Under the pieces are notes generated by a model, which saw only the letters and a program-made list of their open reading frames with translations, did not search any database and was not told the DNA's origin. Shown here piece after piece: positions 7,658 to 15,083 of a stretch of 37,788 nt of DNA. Origin of the DNA: Candidatus Eubacterium faecigallinarum. Lineage in GTDB: Bacteria; Bacillota; Clostridia; Oscillospirales; Acutalibacteraceae. The DNA lies in contig DXDN01000023.1 of the NCBI GenBank assembly GCA_019115455.1, forward strand, positions 1 to 37,788. Reading direction: 5' to 3'. The position numbers and the translations under genes were made by a program. Within the stretch, counting starts at the first letter, position 1, and each line of letters begins with the position of its first letter.

Positions 7658-10258
7658 ATGAGATTACTTGTTATTGACGGCAACAGCATTGTAAATCGTG
7701 CTTTTTACGGAATAAAACTTCTTAGCACTAAAAGCGGCTATTATACGAATGCTATTTACGGATTTTTAAATATCATGCTTAAGCTTAAGGAGGTCTGCTC
7801 GCCCGACGGTATAGCAGTCGCCTTTGACGTTCATGCCCCTACCTTCCGTCATAAAATGTATGACGCATACAAGGCAGGACGTCATGCTATGCCCGAAGAG
7901 CTGAGACAGCAGATGCCTGTGCTTAAGGATATACTTATGAATCTCGGTATCGCTACCATTGAAAAGGAGGGCTGGGAAGCTGATGATATTCTCGGAACTC
8001 TGGCTCAGGCTTGTCGCAGTAACGGCGACGAATGTTTTATTGCCACAGGCGACAGGGACTCTCTTCAGCTTGCACATTCGGGAGTTAAAGTGCTCCTTGC
8101 TCGCACAAAAATGGGTCAGGCTGTTACGGATATATATGATGAAAAGGCAATAATGGAGGAGTATTCGGTTACGCCTGAGGAGCTGATTCAGGTCAAAGCG
8201 CTTCAGGGCGACAGCTCGGACAATATTCCCGGAGTTGCGGGAGTCGGCGCAAAAACGGCGCTGGACCTTATTCAGAGATTTCACAATATTGATTATATCT
8301 ATGATAATCTTAATGAGATTGATATAAAGCCGGGAGTAAGGGCGAAACTTGAAAAGGACAAGGACAAGGCTTATCTTTCGCTTGAGCTTGGCACGATACG
8401 CACTGACGCTCCGATTGACACAAATATTGAAAACTACAGAGTTTCCGACGGAAACAAGCAGAAGGCGGTGGCTGATTTTATCAGGTTGGAGCTGTTTTCG
8501 CTTATTCCGAAATTTGACCTGGACCCCAACAGCGCCGTTGCTGTTCAGGAAGAGGAGGAGATAAAAAGGGAGATTACCCGCCTGACCTGCGTTGACGCAG
8601 ACTATCTGCTGGATAGAGTAAAGGGCAACGACGCATATTTTTATCCTATTATTAAAGACGGTGGCATTACGGAGCTTTATTTCAGCTTCGGCGATGAGAT
8701 AATCGTTATGCCTGCTGAAACCCCCGAGTACTCTTATTTTGTGAGAAATTTCTTTGAAGATGAGAGCACGGCTAAATATTCATACAACACCAAGGAGCTT
8801 CACAGGCTTGCGTGCAAATACGGAGTTGAGCTTAAGGGAGTTAAGGGCGACCTTATGCTTTCGGCATATCTTTTGAGACCGGGCGACAGCAATTATGACC
8901 TTGAGCACCTCTGCCTTGAATACGGTGTGGCGGTGCCTGTATTTACTGATTCTCTTGGTAATAAGGATATGACGGTGGCACTTTCCGCCACGATAAAGCC
9001 ATTGTTTGAAAAGACGGACCTCCTAATCGACGAGGCGGACGAACGCAGTCTGCTGACTCAGATAGAACTGCCGTTGTCTGCCGTGCTGGCAAAGATGGAA
9101 TATGCCGGCTTTGAGGTGGACAAGGAAGGAATTGAAAAGTTCGGCGATGCTCTGGCTGAAAAAATAGAAACTCTTATAGGTGAAATCTATGACAGCGTGG
9201 GGTACGAATTTAATATTAATTCACCCAAGCAGCTGGGAGTTGCGCTCTTTGAGAAACTGCAACTGCCCTGCAAAAAGAAGACTAAAACAGGCTACTCAAC
9301 AAATGCCGAGGTCTTGGAGGGGCTGGCGGACTATCACCCTGTAATAGGCAAGATACTGGAATACCGCACCCTTACTAAACTCAAATCCACATACTGCGAC
9401 GGTCTGCTGAAAGTTATTGAGGAGGATGGTCGCATCCACACAAGATTTAACCAGGTGGAAACGAGAACAGGCAGAATTTCATCCCTTGAACCAAATCTTC
9501 AGAATATCCCAATAAGGACGGAGCTGGGGCGTGAGATGAGAAAGTTTTTCATTGCCGGCAAAGGCAAAAAGCTTGTGGACGTGGATTACAGCCAGATTGA
9601 GCTTCGTGTTTTGTCCGACCTGGCAGGGGACGAAACGATGATAAACGCATTTAATAACGGCGATGACATACACACCATAACCGCTTCCCAGGTATTTAAT
9701 ATGCCGCTGGAAATGGTTACTCCCCAGATGAGGAGCCGTGCAAAGGCGGTTAATTTTGGTATCGTTTACGGTATCGGGGCTTACTCTCTTGCCAAGGATA
9801 TCGGAGTTACCAACAAAGAGGCAAAGCAGTATATAGATAACTATCTTGCTACCTACAGCGGCGTTGACGCATATATGCACCGAATGATTGAAATCGCCAA
9901 GGAAAAGGGATACAGCGAAACTCTCTTTCACAGGAAAAGATATCTGCCGGAGCTGGCTTCGTCCAACCATATGCTCAGGGCATTCGGCGAGAGAGTGGCA
10001 AGGAATATGCCTATTCAGGGCACGGCGGCGGATATTATCAAAATTGCTATGGTCAAGGTGGACGCAAGGCTGAAAGCGGAGAATATGGAATCCCACCTGA
10101 TTTTGCAGGTACACGACGAGCTTATAGTTGAAGCGCCTGACGATGAGGCACAGAAAGCTCTTGAGATAGTGACTCAGGAAATGGAAAACGCTTGCAAGAT
10201 GAAGGTGCTTCTTCGTGCGGACGGTAAAATAGGCAACACGTGGTATGACGCACACTGA
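7658..10258 (+). CDS. polA: DNA polymerase I
   Basis: An 866-residue family A polymerase for Okazaki-fragment maturation and repair. The N-terminal 5'-3' exonuclease domain (about 1-290) is complete: 'LLVIDGNSIVNRAFYG', 'EADDILGTLA', 'ATGDRDSLQL', 'QGDSSDNIPGVAGVGAKTA'. The middle region (about 300-470) has the RNase-H-like fold position but no recognisable proofreading D-E motif ('YFYPIIKDGG' instead), as in many Firmicutes. The polymerase domain has motif A 'DVDYSQIELR' (D643), motif B 'RSRAKAVNFGIVYGIGAYSLA' and motif C 'QVHDELIVEA' (D820). ACGAGGA precedes the ATG. rimI follows 24 nt later, so the two are probably co-transcribed. Confidence 0.98.
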   Translation: MRLLVIDGNSIVNRAFYGIKLLSTKSGYYTNAIYGFLNIMLKLKEVCSPDGIAVAFDVHAPTFRHKMYDAYKAGRHAMPEELRQQMPVLKDILMNLGIATIEKEGWEADDILGTLAQACRSNGDECFIATGDRDSLQLAHSGVKVLLARTKMGQAVTDIYDEKAIMEEYSVTPEELIQVKALQGDSSDNIPGVAGVGAKTALDLIQRFHNIDYIYDNLNEIDIKPGVRAKLEKDKDKAYLSLELGTIRTDAPIDTNIENYRVSDGNKQKAVADFIRLELFSLIPKFDLDPNSAVAVQEEEEIKREITRLTCVDADYLLDRVKGNDAYFYPIIKDGGITELYFSFGDEIIVMPAETPEYSYFVRNFFEDESTAKYSYNTKELHRLACKYGVELKGVKGDLMLSAYLLRPGDSNYDLEHLCLEYGVAVPVFTDSLGNKDMTVALSATIKPLFEKTDLLIDEADERSLLTQIELPLSAVLAKMEYAGFEVDKEGIEKFGDALAEKIETLIGEIYDSVGYEFNINSPKQLGVALFEKLQLPCKKKTKTGYSTNAEVLEGLADYHPVIGKILEYRTLTKLKSTYCDGLLKVIEEDGRIHTRFNQVETRTGRISSLEPNLQNIPIRTELGREMRKFFIAGKGKKLVDVDYSQIELRVLSDLAGDETMINAFNNGDDIHTITASQVFNMPLEMVTPQMRSRAKAVNFGIVYGIGAYSLAKDIGVTNKEAKQYIDNYLATYSGVDAYMHRMIEIAKEKGYSETLFHRKRYLPELASSNHMLRAFGERVARNMPIQGTAADIIKIAMVKVDARLKAENMESHLILQVHDELIVEAPDDEAQKALEIVTQEMENACKMKVLLRADGKIGNTWYDAH

Positions 10259-10282
10259 TGATATCTGACTGAATTCACAAAT

Positions 10283-10708
10283 ATGGAAATTAAAAAATTT
10301 GAAAAAAAGTATCTTGATGATGTATATAATATAGAAAAAATCTGCTTTTCAAACCCCTGGTCAAGGGAAGATCTCGAAAGTCAGATTGACAGCGGCACGG
10401 CGCATTTTCTTGTCGCCGATGTTGACGGCAGAGCAGTGGGATATATGGGACTCCAGATATTTTCCGGCGAAGGTTATGTTACAAATGTGGCGGTGCTTCC
10501 TGAATTCAGAGGGCAGGGGATTGCTTCGGCTCTGATTGCACGGCAGATGGAAAATGATATGGAGTTCATAACTCTTGAGGTGCGTCAGAGCAATCAGCCG
10601 GCTTTGAAACTCTACGAAAAAAGCGGCTTTGAAAGAGTGGGTATAAGACCGCATTTTTACTCGAATCCCGATGAAAACGCTGTTATAATGACGAGATATA
10701 TAAAATAG
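10283..10708 (+). CDS. rimI: Ribosomal protein alanine N-acetyltransferase-like GNAT
   Basis: A 141-residue GNAT acetyltransferase. It begins with the RimI-type 'YLDDVYNIEKICFSNPWSREDLE' block and has the acetyl-CoA pyrophosphate loop 'VLPEFRGQGIASALI' (R/Q-x2-G-x-A/G) and the C-terminal 'SNQPALKLYEKSGFERVGIR' segment. It is expected to acetylate the N-terminal amine of ribosomal protein S18 or other proteins from acetyl-CoA. Location between polA and tsaD fits, since rimI and tsaD are neighbours in many bacteria. No strong ribosome site is visible before the ATG, so translation may be partly coupled to polA. Confidence 0.88.
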   Translation: MEIKKFEKKYLDDVYNIEKICFSNPWSREDLESQIDSGTAHFLVADVDGRAVGYMGLQIFSGEGYVTNVAVLPEFRGQGIASALIARQMENDMEFITLEVRQSNQPALKLYEKSGFERVGIRPHFYSNPDENAVIMTRYIK

Positions 10709-10720
10709 CGCGAGGAAAGA

Positions 10721-10945
10721 TATGTCAAAAAAGGCAAAAAGCCAACAGGAATACAAAACGAAAGCATTGGAATAATAAAGGATTATTTTAACCATTATGT
10801 TATAAGCAATCCTGTTTCTTTTGACGGAATGTGATGAGTCAAGCGAAACATATAAAACCATTAATAATATAGCTCAAAAATACGGCAAAAATATAATCCA
10901 AATCGAAAACGATGAAGTCTTGGCAGAAACGTATTATAATTAAAA
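10721..10945 (+). pseudogene. Remnant of a small gene between rimI and tsaD
   Basis: After GAGGAAAG there is a start at 10721 giving 'MSKKAKSQQEYKTKALE' and then a stop. Good protein-like sequence continues in other frames: 'IIKDYFNHYVISNPVSFDGM' up to a stop near 10834, then 'DESSETYKTINNIAQKYGK' through 'NIIQIENDEVLAETYYN' to a stop at 10943-10945. The pieces have similar composition and lie in order, which is best explained by one small gene broken by at least two frameshifts/stops. I do not recognise the family. The last piece runs up to 36 nt before tsaD. A sequencing or assembly error is possible but would need several events. Confidence 0.5.
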
Positions 10946-10980
10946 GCATTTTACAGACAAAATCATTAAGAGGTAATAAC

Positions 10981-12000
10981 ATGAAAATTTTAGGCATAGA
11001 GTCCTCCTGCGACGAAACTGCTGCGGCGGTTGTTGAGGACGGAAGAAAAGTTTTGTCAAACGTGATAGCCTCCTCCCTTGAGGAGCACAAGCTTTATGGC
11101 GGCGTTGTGCCGGAGATTGCTTCACGCCGTCACGCTGAGTCCATAAGCGGAGTTGTCAGGGAGGCACTTGAAAACGCTGACTGCACGATGAAAGATATTG
11201 ACGCCGTGGCGGTAACTTATGCGCCGGGTTTGATAGGCGCTTTGCTGGTGGGTGTTAATTTTGCCAAAGGGCTGGCGCTGGCGTCGGACAAGCCTCTTGT
11301 GCCTGTGCATCACATCAGGGGACACATTGCGTCAAACTATATTTCCGGAGACGTTGAGCCGCCGTTTTTGTGCCTGATTGTCAGCGGAGGTCATTCGCAC
11401 ATTGTTGCGGTTAGGTCATATACTGATTTTGAAATTATCGGAAGAACCAGGGACGACGCAGCAGGAGAGGCTCTTGACAAGGCAGGCAGAACTATGGGAC
11501 TTGAATATCCCGGCGGAGTCAGCATTGACAGGCTCAGCCCTCAGGGAGATGAGAATGCTTTTAAGTTCCCAAAGCCGAAGGTAAGCTCAAGTGAGTATGA
11601 TTTTTCTTTCAGCGGACTTAAGACTGCGGTTATAAACACTATACATAACGCACAGCAGAAAAATATTGAGATTAACACGGCTGACCTTGCGGCGTCGTTT
11701 CAGAAAGCCGTGGTGGACTGCCTTGTTACAAATCTTGAAAAAGCGGCGTGTGACAGGGGATTTAACAAGATAGTTATAGCCGGGGGAGTGTCTGCAAACT
11801 CAAGACTCAGAAGCGAGAGCAAAAGGCTTTGTGCCAAGCACAAATGGCAGCTCTTCCTGCCTGAGTTAAAATATTGCGGCGACAATGCCGCAATGATTGC
11901 ATCTCAGGGATATTATGAATTTATCGGCGGTACTATAGCCGGCGAGGACCTTAACGCTTATGCCACAATGCCTATTGACAAGAATTACAAAACTGATTGA
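10981..12000 (+). CDS. tsaD: tRNA N6-adenosine threonylcarbamoyltransferase
   Basis: A 339-residue enzyme that transfers the threonylcarbamoyl group to A37 of ANN-decoding tRNAs, acting with TsaB and TsaE. ASKHA-fold marks: 'ILGIESSCDETAAAV' at the N-terminus, the metal-binding 'HHIRGHIASNY' (H111, H115), 'LIVSGGHSHIV', 'DDAAGEALDKAGR', 'IAGGVSANSRLR' and 'YCGDNAAMIA' (D301). The ATG at 10981 has AAGAGGT at good spacing; a longer frame from 10912 overlaps the remnant gene and is unlike the family. tsaB and tsaE are not in the window. Confidence 0.97.
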   Translation: MKILGIESSCDETAAAVVEDGRKVLSNVIASSLEEHKLYGGVVPEIASRRHAESISGVVREALENADCTMKDIDAVAVTYAPGLIGALLVGVNFAKGLALASDKPLVPVHHIRGHIASNYISGDVEPPFLCLIVSGGHSHIVAVRSYTDFEIIGRTRDDAAGEALDKAGRTMGLEYPGGVSIDRLSPQGDENAFKFPKPKVSSSEYDFSFSGLKTAVINTIHNAQQKNIEINTADLAASFQKAVVDCLVTNLEKAACDRGFNKIVIAGGVSANSRLRSESKRLCAKHKWQLFLPELKYCGDNAAMIASQGYYEFIGGTIAGEDLNAYATMPIDKNYKTD

Positions 12001-12048
12001 CGGTCTTTTACCTTATTGTTACATTTTAATGAATTTTTACCGCCGCTA

Positions 12049-12076
12049 TTGAATTTTTACTATTATTTGGTATAAT
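12049..12076 (+). promoter_or_regulatory. Predicted pckG promoter with upstream direct repeat
   Basis: TTGAAT (12049-12054), 16-nt spacer and TATAAT (12071-12076). The 11-mer TGAATTTTTAC occurs twice, at 12030-12040 and 12050-12060; the second copy overlaps the -35 box and the copies are 20 nt apart (about two helical turns), as expected for same-face regulator binding. Confidence 0.6.
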
Positions 12077-12141
12077 CTATTTGTGTGATTACCGAAAGGT
12101 ATATGCAAATTACAAACTATTAATAAAGGAGAATAGATGCT

Positions 12142-13923
12142 ATGGAAACAAATCTTACATCAAATAAGTCACTTCTTGATTGGCTTGATGAAAAGGTTGA
12201 ATTACTCAAACCATCTAAGATCGTCTGGATTGACGGCTCTCAGGAGCAGATTGAAGCTCTCAGAGCAGAGGCTTGCTCAACAGGCGAACTGATTAAGCTT
12301 AATGAAGAGCTTCTTCCCGACTGCTATCTTCACAGAACAGCAGTAAACGACGTTGCTCGTGTTGAGGATCGTACACTTATCTGCTCAAGAAGTGAAAAGG
12401 ATGCCGGTCCTACTAACCACTGGATGGATCCTGAAAAGGCATACAAAATGCTTTACGACATCGCAGCAGGTTCATATGAGGGAAGAACAATGTACATTAT
12501 CCCTTATTCAATGGGCCCTGTAGGTTCTCCGTTCTCTAAAATCGGTATTGAGATCACTGACTCTATCTACGTTGTTCTCAATATGTGCATCATGACAAGA
12601 GTAGGCAAGAAAGTTCTTGACGTTCTCGGCGATTCAAATGACTGGGTTCGCGGCATGCACTGCAAATGTGATATCGACGCAGAAAACAGATGGATCTGCC
12701 AGTTCCCTGAAGACAACACCATTATTTCCGTAAACTCAGGTTACGGCGGAAACGTACTTCTCGGTAAAAAGTGCTTTGCTCTTCGTATCGCTTCTTACCT
12801 TGGTAAGAACGAAGGCTGGCAGGCAGAGCATATGCTCATCCTCGGCCTCGAAAAGCCAAACGGAGAGACTAAGTATATCTGCGCAGCATTCCCGTCAGCA
12901 TGCGGCAAGACCAACCTTGCAATGCTTATTCCGCCTGAGGGATACAAGAAGAAGGGTTACAAGGTATGGTGCGTAGGCGACGATATCGCTTGGATCAGAA
13001 AAGGTCCTGACGGACGTCTTTATGCTATCAACCCTGAAAACGGTTTCTTCGGCGTAGCTCCGGGAACAAATGAAAAATCAAATCCGAACGCTCTTGAATC
13101 AACAAAGAAGGGCACAATCTTCACAAATGTTGCTCATAATCTTGACAACAACACAGTTTGGTGGGAAGGTCTTGACAAGAATCCGCCAACAAATGCTGTT
13201 GACTGGAAGGGCAATCCTTGGAACGGCGCTGAAAGCGAAGAAAAGGGCGCACATCCAAACTCAAGATTTACAGCTCCTGCTGTTAACTGCCCATGCATCT
13301 CAAGCGAGTTTGAAAATCCGCAGGGTGTTCCGATTTCAGCTATCGTATTCGGCGGCAGACGTGCTAAGCTTACTCCGCTGGTTTATCAGTCAAAGGATTG
13401 GAATCACGGTGTATTCGTTGGTTCAATCATGGGCTCTGAGACAACTGCTGCAGCAACAGGCGCAGTAGGTGTTGTTCGTCGTGATCCTATGGCTATGCTT
13501 CCGTTCTGCGGTTACAATATGGGTGATTACTGGAAGCACTGGATTGAGATCGGTGAGACTCTTGATCCTGACAAGGCTCCTAAGATCTTTAACGTTAACT
13601 GGTTCAGAAAGGACGACGAGGGCAACTTCCTGTGGCCTGGTTTCGGCGACAACCTTCGTGTTCTTGACTGGATTATCGACCGTTGCGAAGGCGATGTTGA
13701 CGCTCAGGAGACAGCTATCGGTTATCTTCCTTATGCTAAGGATATCAACCTTGAAGGTCTTGATATGACTGAGGCTGACCTTGACAAGATTCTTGACGTT
13801 GACAAGGATGCTTGGGAAGAAGAGCTCAAGGGCGTTGATGAGCTTTATGCTAAGTTCGGCGACACTCTTCCGAAAGAGCTTGCTGACGAGCTTGCTAAGG
13901 TTAAGGCTGACCTTGAGAAATAA
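12142..13923 (+). CDS. pckG: Phosphoenolpyruvate carboxykinase (GTP)
   Basis: A 593-residue GTP-type PEP carboxykinase interconverting oxaloacetate + GTP and PEP + CO2 + GDP. It is the GTP rather than the ATP type because of length and motifs: 'YIIPYSMGPVGSPFSKIGIEITDS' (substrate region), kinase P-loop 'FPSACGKTNLAML' with the reactive Cys254 and Lys256, 'VGDDIAWI' (Mg/Mn-binding Asp) and 'NWFRKDDEGNFLWPGFGDNLRVL' (nucleotide region). Codon choice is strongly biased toward a few preferred codons compared with flanking genes, indicating high expression. In anaerobes this enzyme often works in the PEP-carboxylating direction. AAAGGAGAAT precedes the ATG; two terminators follow. Confidence 0.97.
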   Translation: METNLTSNKSLLDWLDEKVELLKPSKIVWIDGSQEQIEALRAEACSTGELIKLNEELLPDCYLHRTAVNDVARVEDRTLICSRSEKDAGPTNHWMDPEKAYKMLYDIAAGSYEGRTMYIIPYSMGPVGSPFSKIGIEITDSIYVVLNMCIMTRVGKKVLDVLGDSNDWVRGMHCKCDIDAENRWICQFPEDNTIISVNSGYGGNVLLGKKCFALRIASYLGKNEGWQAEHMLILGLEKPNGETKYICAAFPSACGKTNLAMLIPPEGYKKKGYKVWCVGDDIAWIRKGPDGRLYAINPENGFFGVAPGTNEKSNPNALESTKKGTIFTNVAHNLDNNTVWWEGLDKNPPTNAVDWKGNPWNGAESEEKGAHPNSRFTAPAVNCPCISSEFENPQGVPISAIVFGGRRAKLTPLVYQSKDWNHGVFVGSIMGSETTAAATGAVGVVRRDPMAMLPFCGYNMGDYWKHWIEIGETLDPDKAPKIFNVNWFRKDDEGNFLWPGFGDNLRVLDWIIDRCEGDVDAQETAIGYLPYAKDINLEGLDMTEADLDKILDVDKDAWEEELKGVDELYAKFGDTLPKELADELAKVKADLEK

Positions 13924-13937
13924 TTAAATATTAAAAT

Positions 13938-13969
13938 AAAACAGGTGATCAGACGGTCACCTGTTTTTT
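13938..13969 (+). terminator. pckG terminator
   Basis: AAAACAGGTGA (13938-13948) pairs with TCACCTGTTTT (13957-13967) and runs into TTT. Confidence 0.85.
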
Positions 13970-13976
13970 ATTGCAA

Positions 13977-14011
13977 AAAAGCGACCTGTTTAATTTGAAC
14001 AGGTCGCTTTT
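13977..14011. terminator. Second, bidirectional terminator between pckG and the zinc-ribbon gene
   Basis: GCGACCTGTT (13981-13990) pairs with AACAGGTCGC (13998-14007), with an A-run before and a T-run after, so it can end transcription from both sides. Confidence 0.8.
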
Positions 14012-14029
14012 GTATTTGTCTTAACTTTT

Positions 14030-14548
14030 CTATCCTACATATGAAAATGATTCAAATAACTGATCATAGGCAACGCCCATTACGGCGATAAGGGCTATGT
14101 AGCAGAAAACAATTAAAATCCACAGTACGATAGGAACGACAATGCCGGCAATGCACAGCTTTCTTGTGCTTTTTATACTGTGCTGCAAATCATAGCTGAC
14201 AGGAAAGGCAATGTTTATTTCGTTAATTTTAACAATACCGATTACTCCGAAAACAATTCCCAGCAGAGGAACGAAAAGACCTACAATAATGGCGATAATG
14301 CCCATGGTTTTAGCATTGTCGATTTTTGAGCGAATCATAAGCTCATACGCCTGGGAATTGTACTGTTGGGCAAAGGGGTTGTTTTGGACATTCATATAAC
14401 CGTATGGCTGACCGGCATTATTGGCGCCGTTATATTCAAACGGCTGCTGGTTATAGTTGGTTTGAACAGGCTCGCCGCAGTTATTGCAGTAATATGTTCC
14501 GTCAGGAATGTTGCTGCCGCATTTTCTGCAAATCATATTATCACTCAT
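14030..14548 (-). CDS. Zinc-ribbon membrane protein (DUF4190-like)
   Basis: A 172-residue protein. The N-terminus is a short zinc ribbon, 'MICRKCGSNIPDGTYYCNNCGEP' in two C-x2-C knuckles. It is followed by a Q/N/Y-rich low-complexity linker (about 28-68), then two hydrophobic helices: one at about 80-105 ('IIAIIVGLFVPLLGIVFGVIGI') and one at about 132-158 ('IAGIVVPIVLWILIVFCYIALI'). The helix pair with intervening small residues is typical of the DUF4190 group. It is probably anchored in the cytoplasmic membrane with the ribbon in the cytosol; function unknown. Its stop is backed by the bidirectional terminator at 13977-14011. Confidence 0.75.
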   Translation of the reverse strand: MSDNMICRKCGSNIPDGTYYCNNCGEPVQTNYNQQPFEYNGANNAGQPYGYMNVQNNPFAQQYNSQAYELMIRSKIDNAKTMGIIAIIVGLFVPLLGIVFGVIGIVKINEINIAFPVSYDLQHSIKSTRKLCIAGIVVPIVLWILIVFCYIALIAVMGVAYDQLFESFSYVG

Positions 14549-14554
14549 TTCATC

Positions 14555-14595
14555 TTTGATAAATATATTCTATCAAATCATTCTATGCAAGTCAA
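14555..14595 (-). promoter_or_regulatory. Predicted promoter of the zinc-ribbon gene with inverted repeat over the -10 box
   Basis: On the minus strand TTGACT (14595-14590), 17-nt spacer, TAGAAT (14572-14567). TTTGATA (14555-14561) and TATCAAA (14571-14577) form a 7-9-7 inverted repeat covering the -10 region, a plausible repressor site. Confidence 0.55.
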
Positions 14596-14680
14596 TATAG
14601 CATAAAAACGAATAAACAAGCCAAAATTTTTTTATTTTCACGTTTTTAAAGGCGAATATAGATATGTTTATGAATAAAAA

Positions 14681-14720
14681 GCCCTACACGCACCATTAGT
14701 GTAGGGCAAATTTTTTGCCC
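14681..14720 (+). promoter_or_regulatory. Terminator/anti-terminator-like leader before the phage-derived cluster
   Basis: GCCCTACAC (14681-14689) pairs with GTGTAGGGC (14699-14707), followed by AAATTTTTT: a classic terminator. A second repeat, GGGCAAA (14704-14710) with TTTGCCC (14714-14720), uses part of the 3' arm of the first, so the two hairpins exclude each other. The nearest plus-strand gene upstream, pckG, already has its own terminators, so this hairpin more likely controls or insulates the downstream cluster. Confidence 0.6.
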
Positions 14721-14732
14721 TGCAAGTACGGT

Positions 14733-15083
14733 ATGGGAGATGATGATATTTCAAGAAAAAAGAAAATAAGCCGCAGGGATATAACCGACGGCTTAGGCAG
14801 GCTGGCGTTCGGAAATATTCAGGATTCCGTCAGGCTGCTTTACGAGTCCGAGGATAAGATACTTGAGGCTCTGCCCGAACTGAATTTATTTAATATTAGC
14901 GAAATAAAAAGGCAAAAGGGCGGAGGTACTGAAATCAGGTTTTTTGACAGGCTGAAAGCGTTGGAAAAGCTCGGAGAAATCACAGGAACTGAAGAAAAAC
15001 AGACTGCGCTGTCTTTTTATGACGCATTGGAAAAGAGTGCTGACAGAATCAGCAGACGGGAAACAGATGATATCCATGACTGA
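14733..15083 (+). CDS. Terminase small-subunit-like protein lacking an N-terminal DNA-binding domain
   Basis: A 116-residue protein whose 'RRDITDGLGRLAFGNIQDSVRLLY' and 'SEIKRQKGGGTEIRFFDRLKALEKLGEI' segments resemble the C-terminal (oligomerisation and terminase-binding) half of phage small terminases. The usual N-terminal helix-turn-helix of 50-60 residues is missing; only about 13 basic residues precede the matching part. It directly precedes and overlaps the large terminase gene, as small terminases do. The start is uncertain: ATG 14733 has a weak ribosome site, while an in-frame TTG at 14715 lies inside the leader hairpin. Gene transfer agent small terminases also lack specific DNA recognition, which would fit a non-selective packaging role, but that is inference. 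Confidence 0.6.
   Translation: MGDDDISRKKKISRRDITDGLGRLAFGNIQDSVRLLYESEDKILEALPELNLFNISEIKRQKGGGTEIRFFDRLKALEKLGEITGTEEKQTALSFYDALEKSADRISRRETDDIHD

Noticed and set aside
9479-10255. 258-codon minus-strand frame inside polA
   Set aside because: Shadow of the polymerase domain; no family features.
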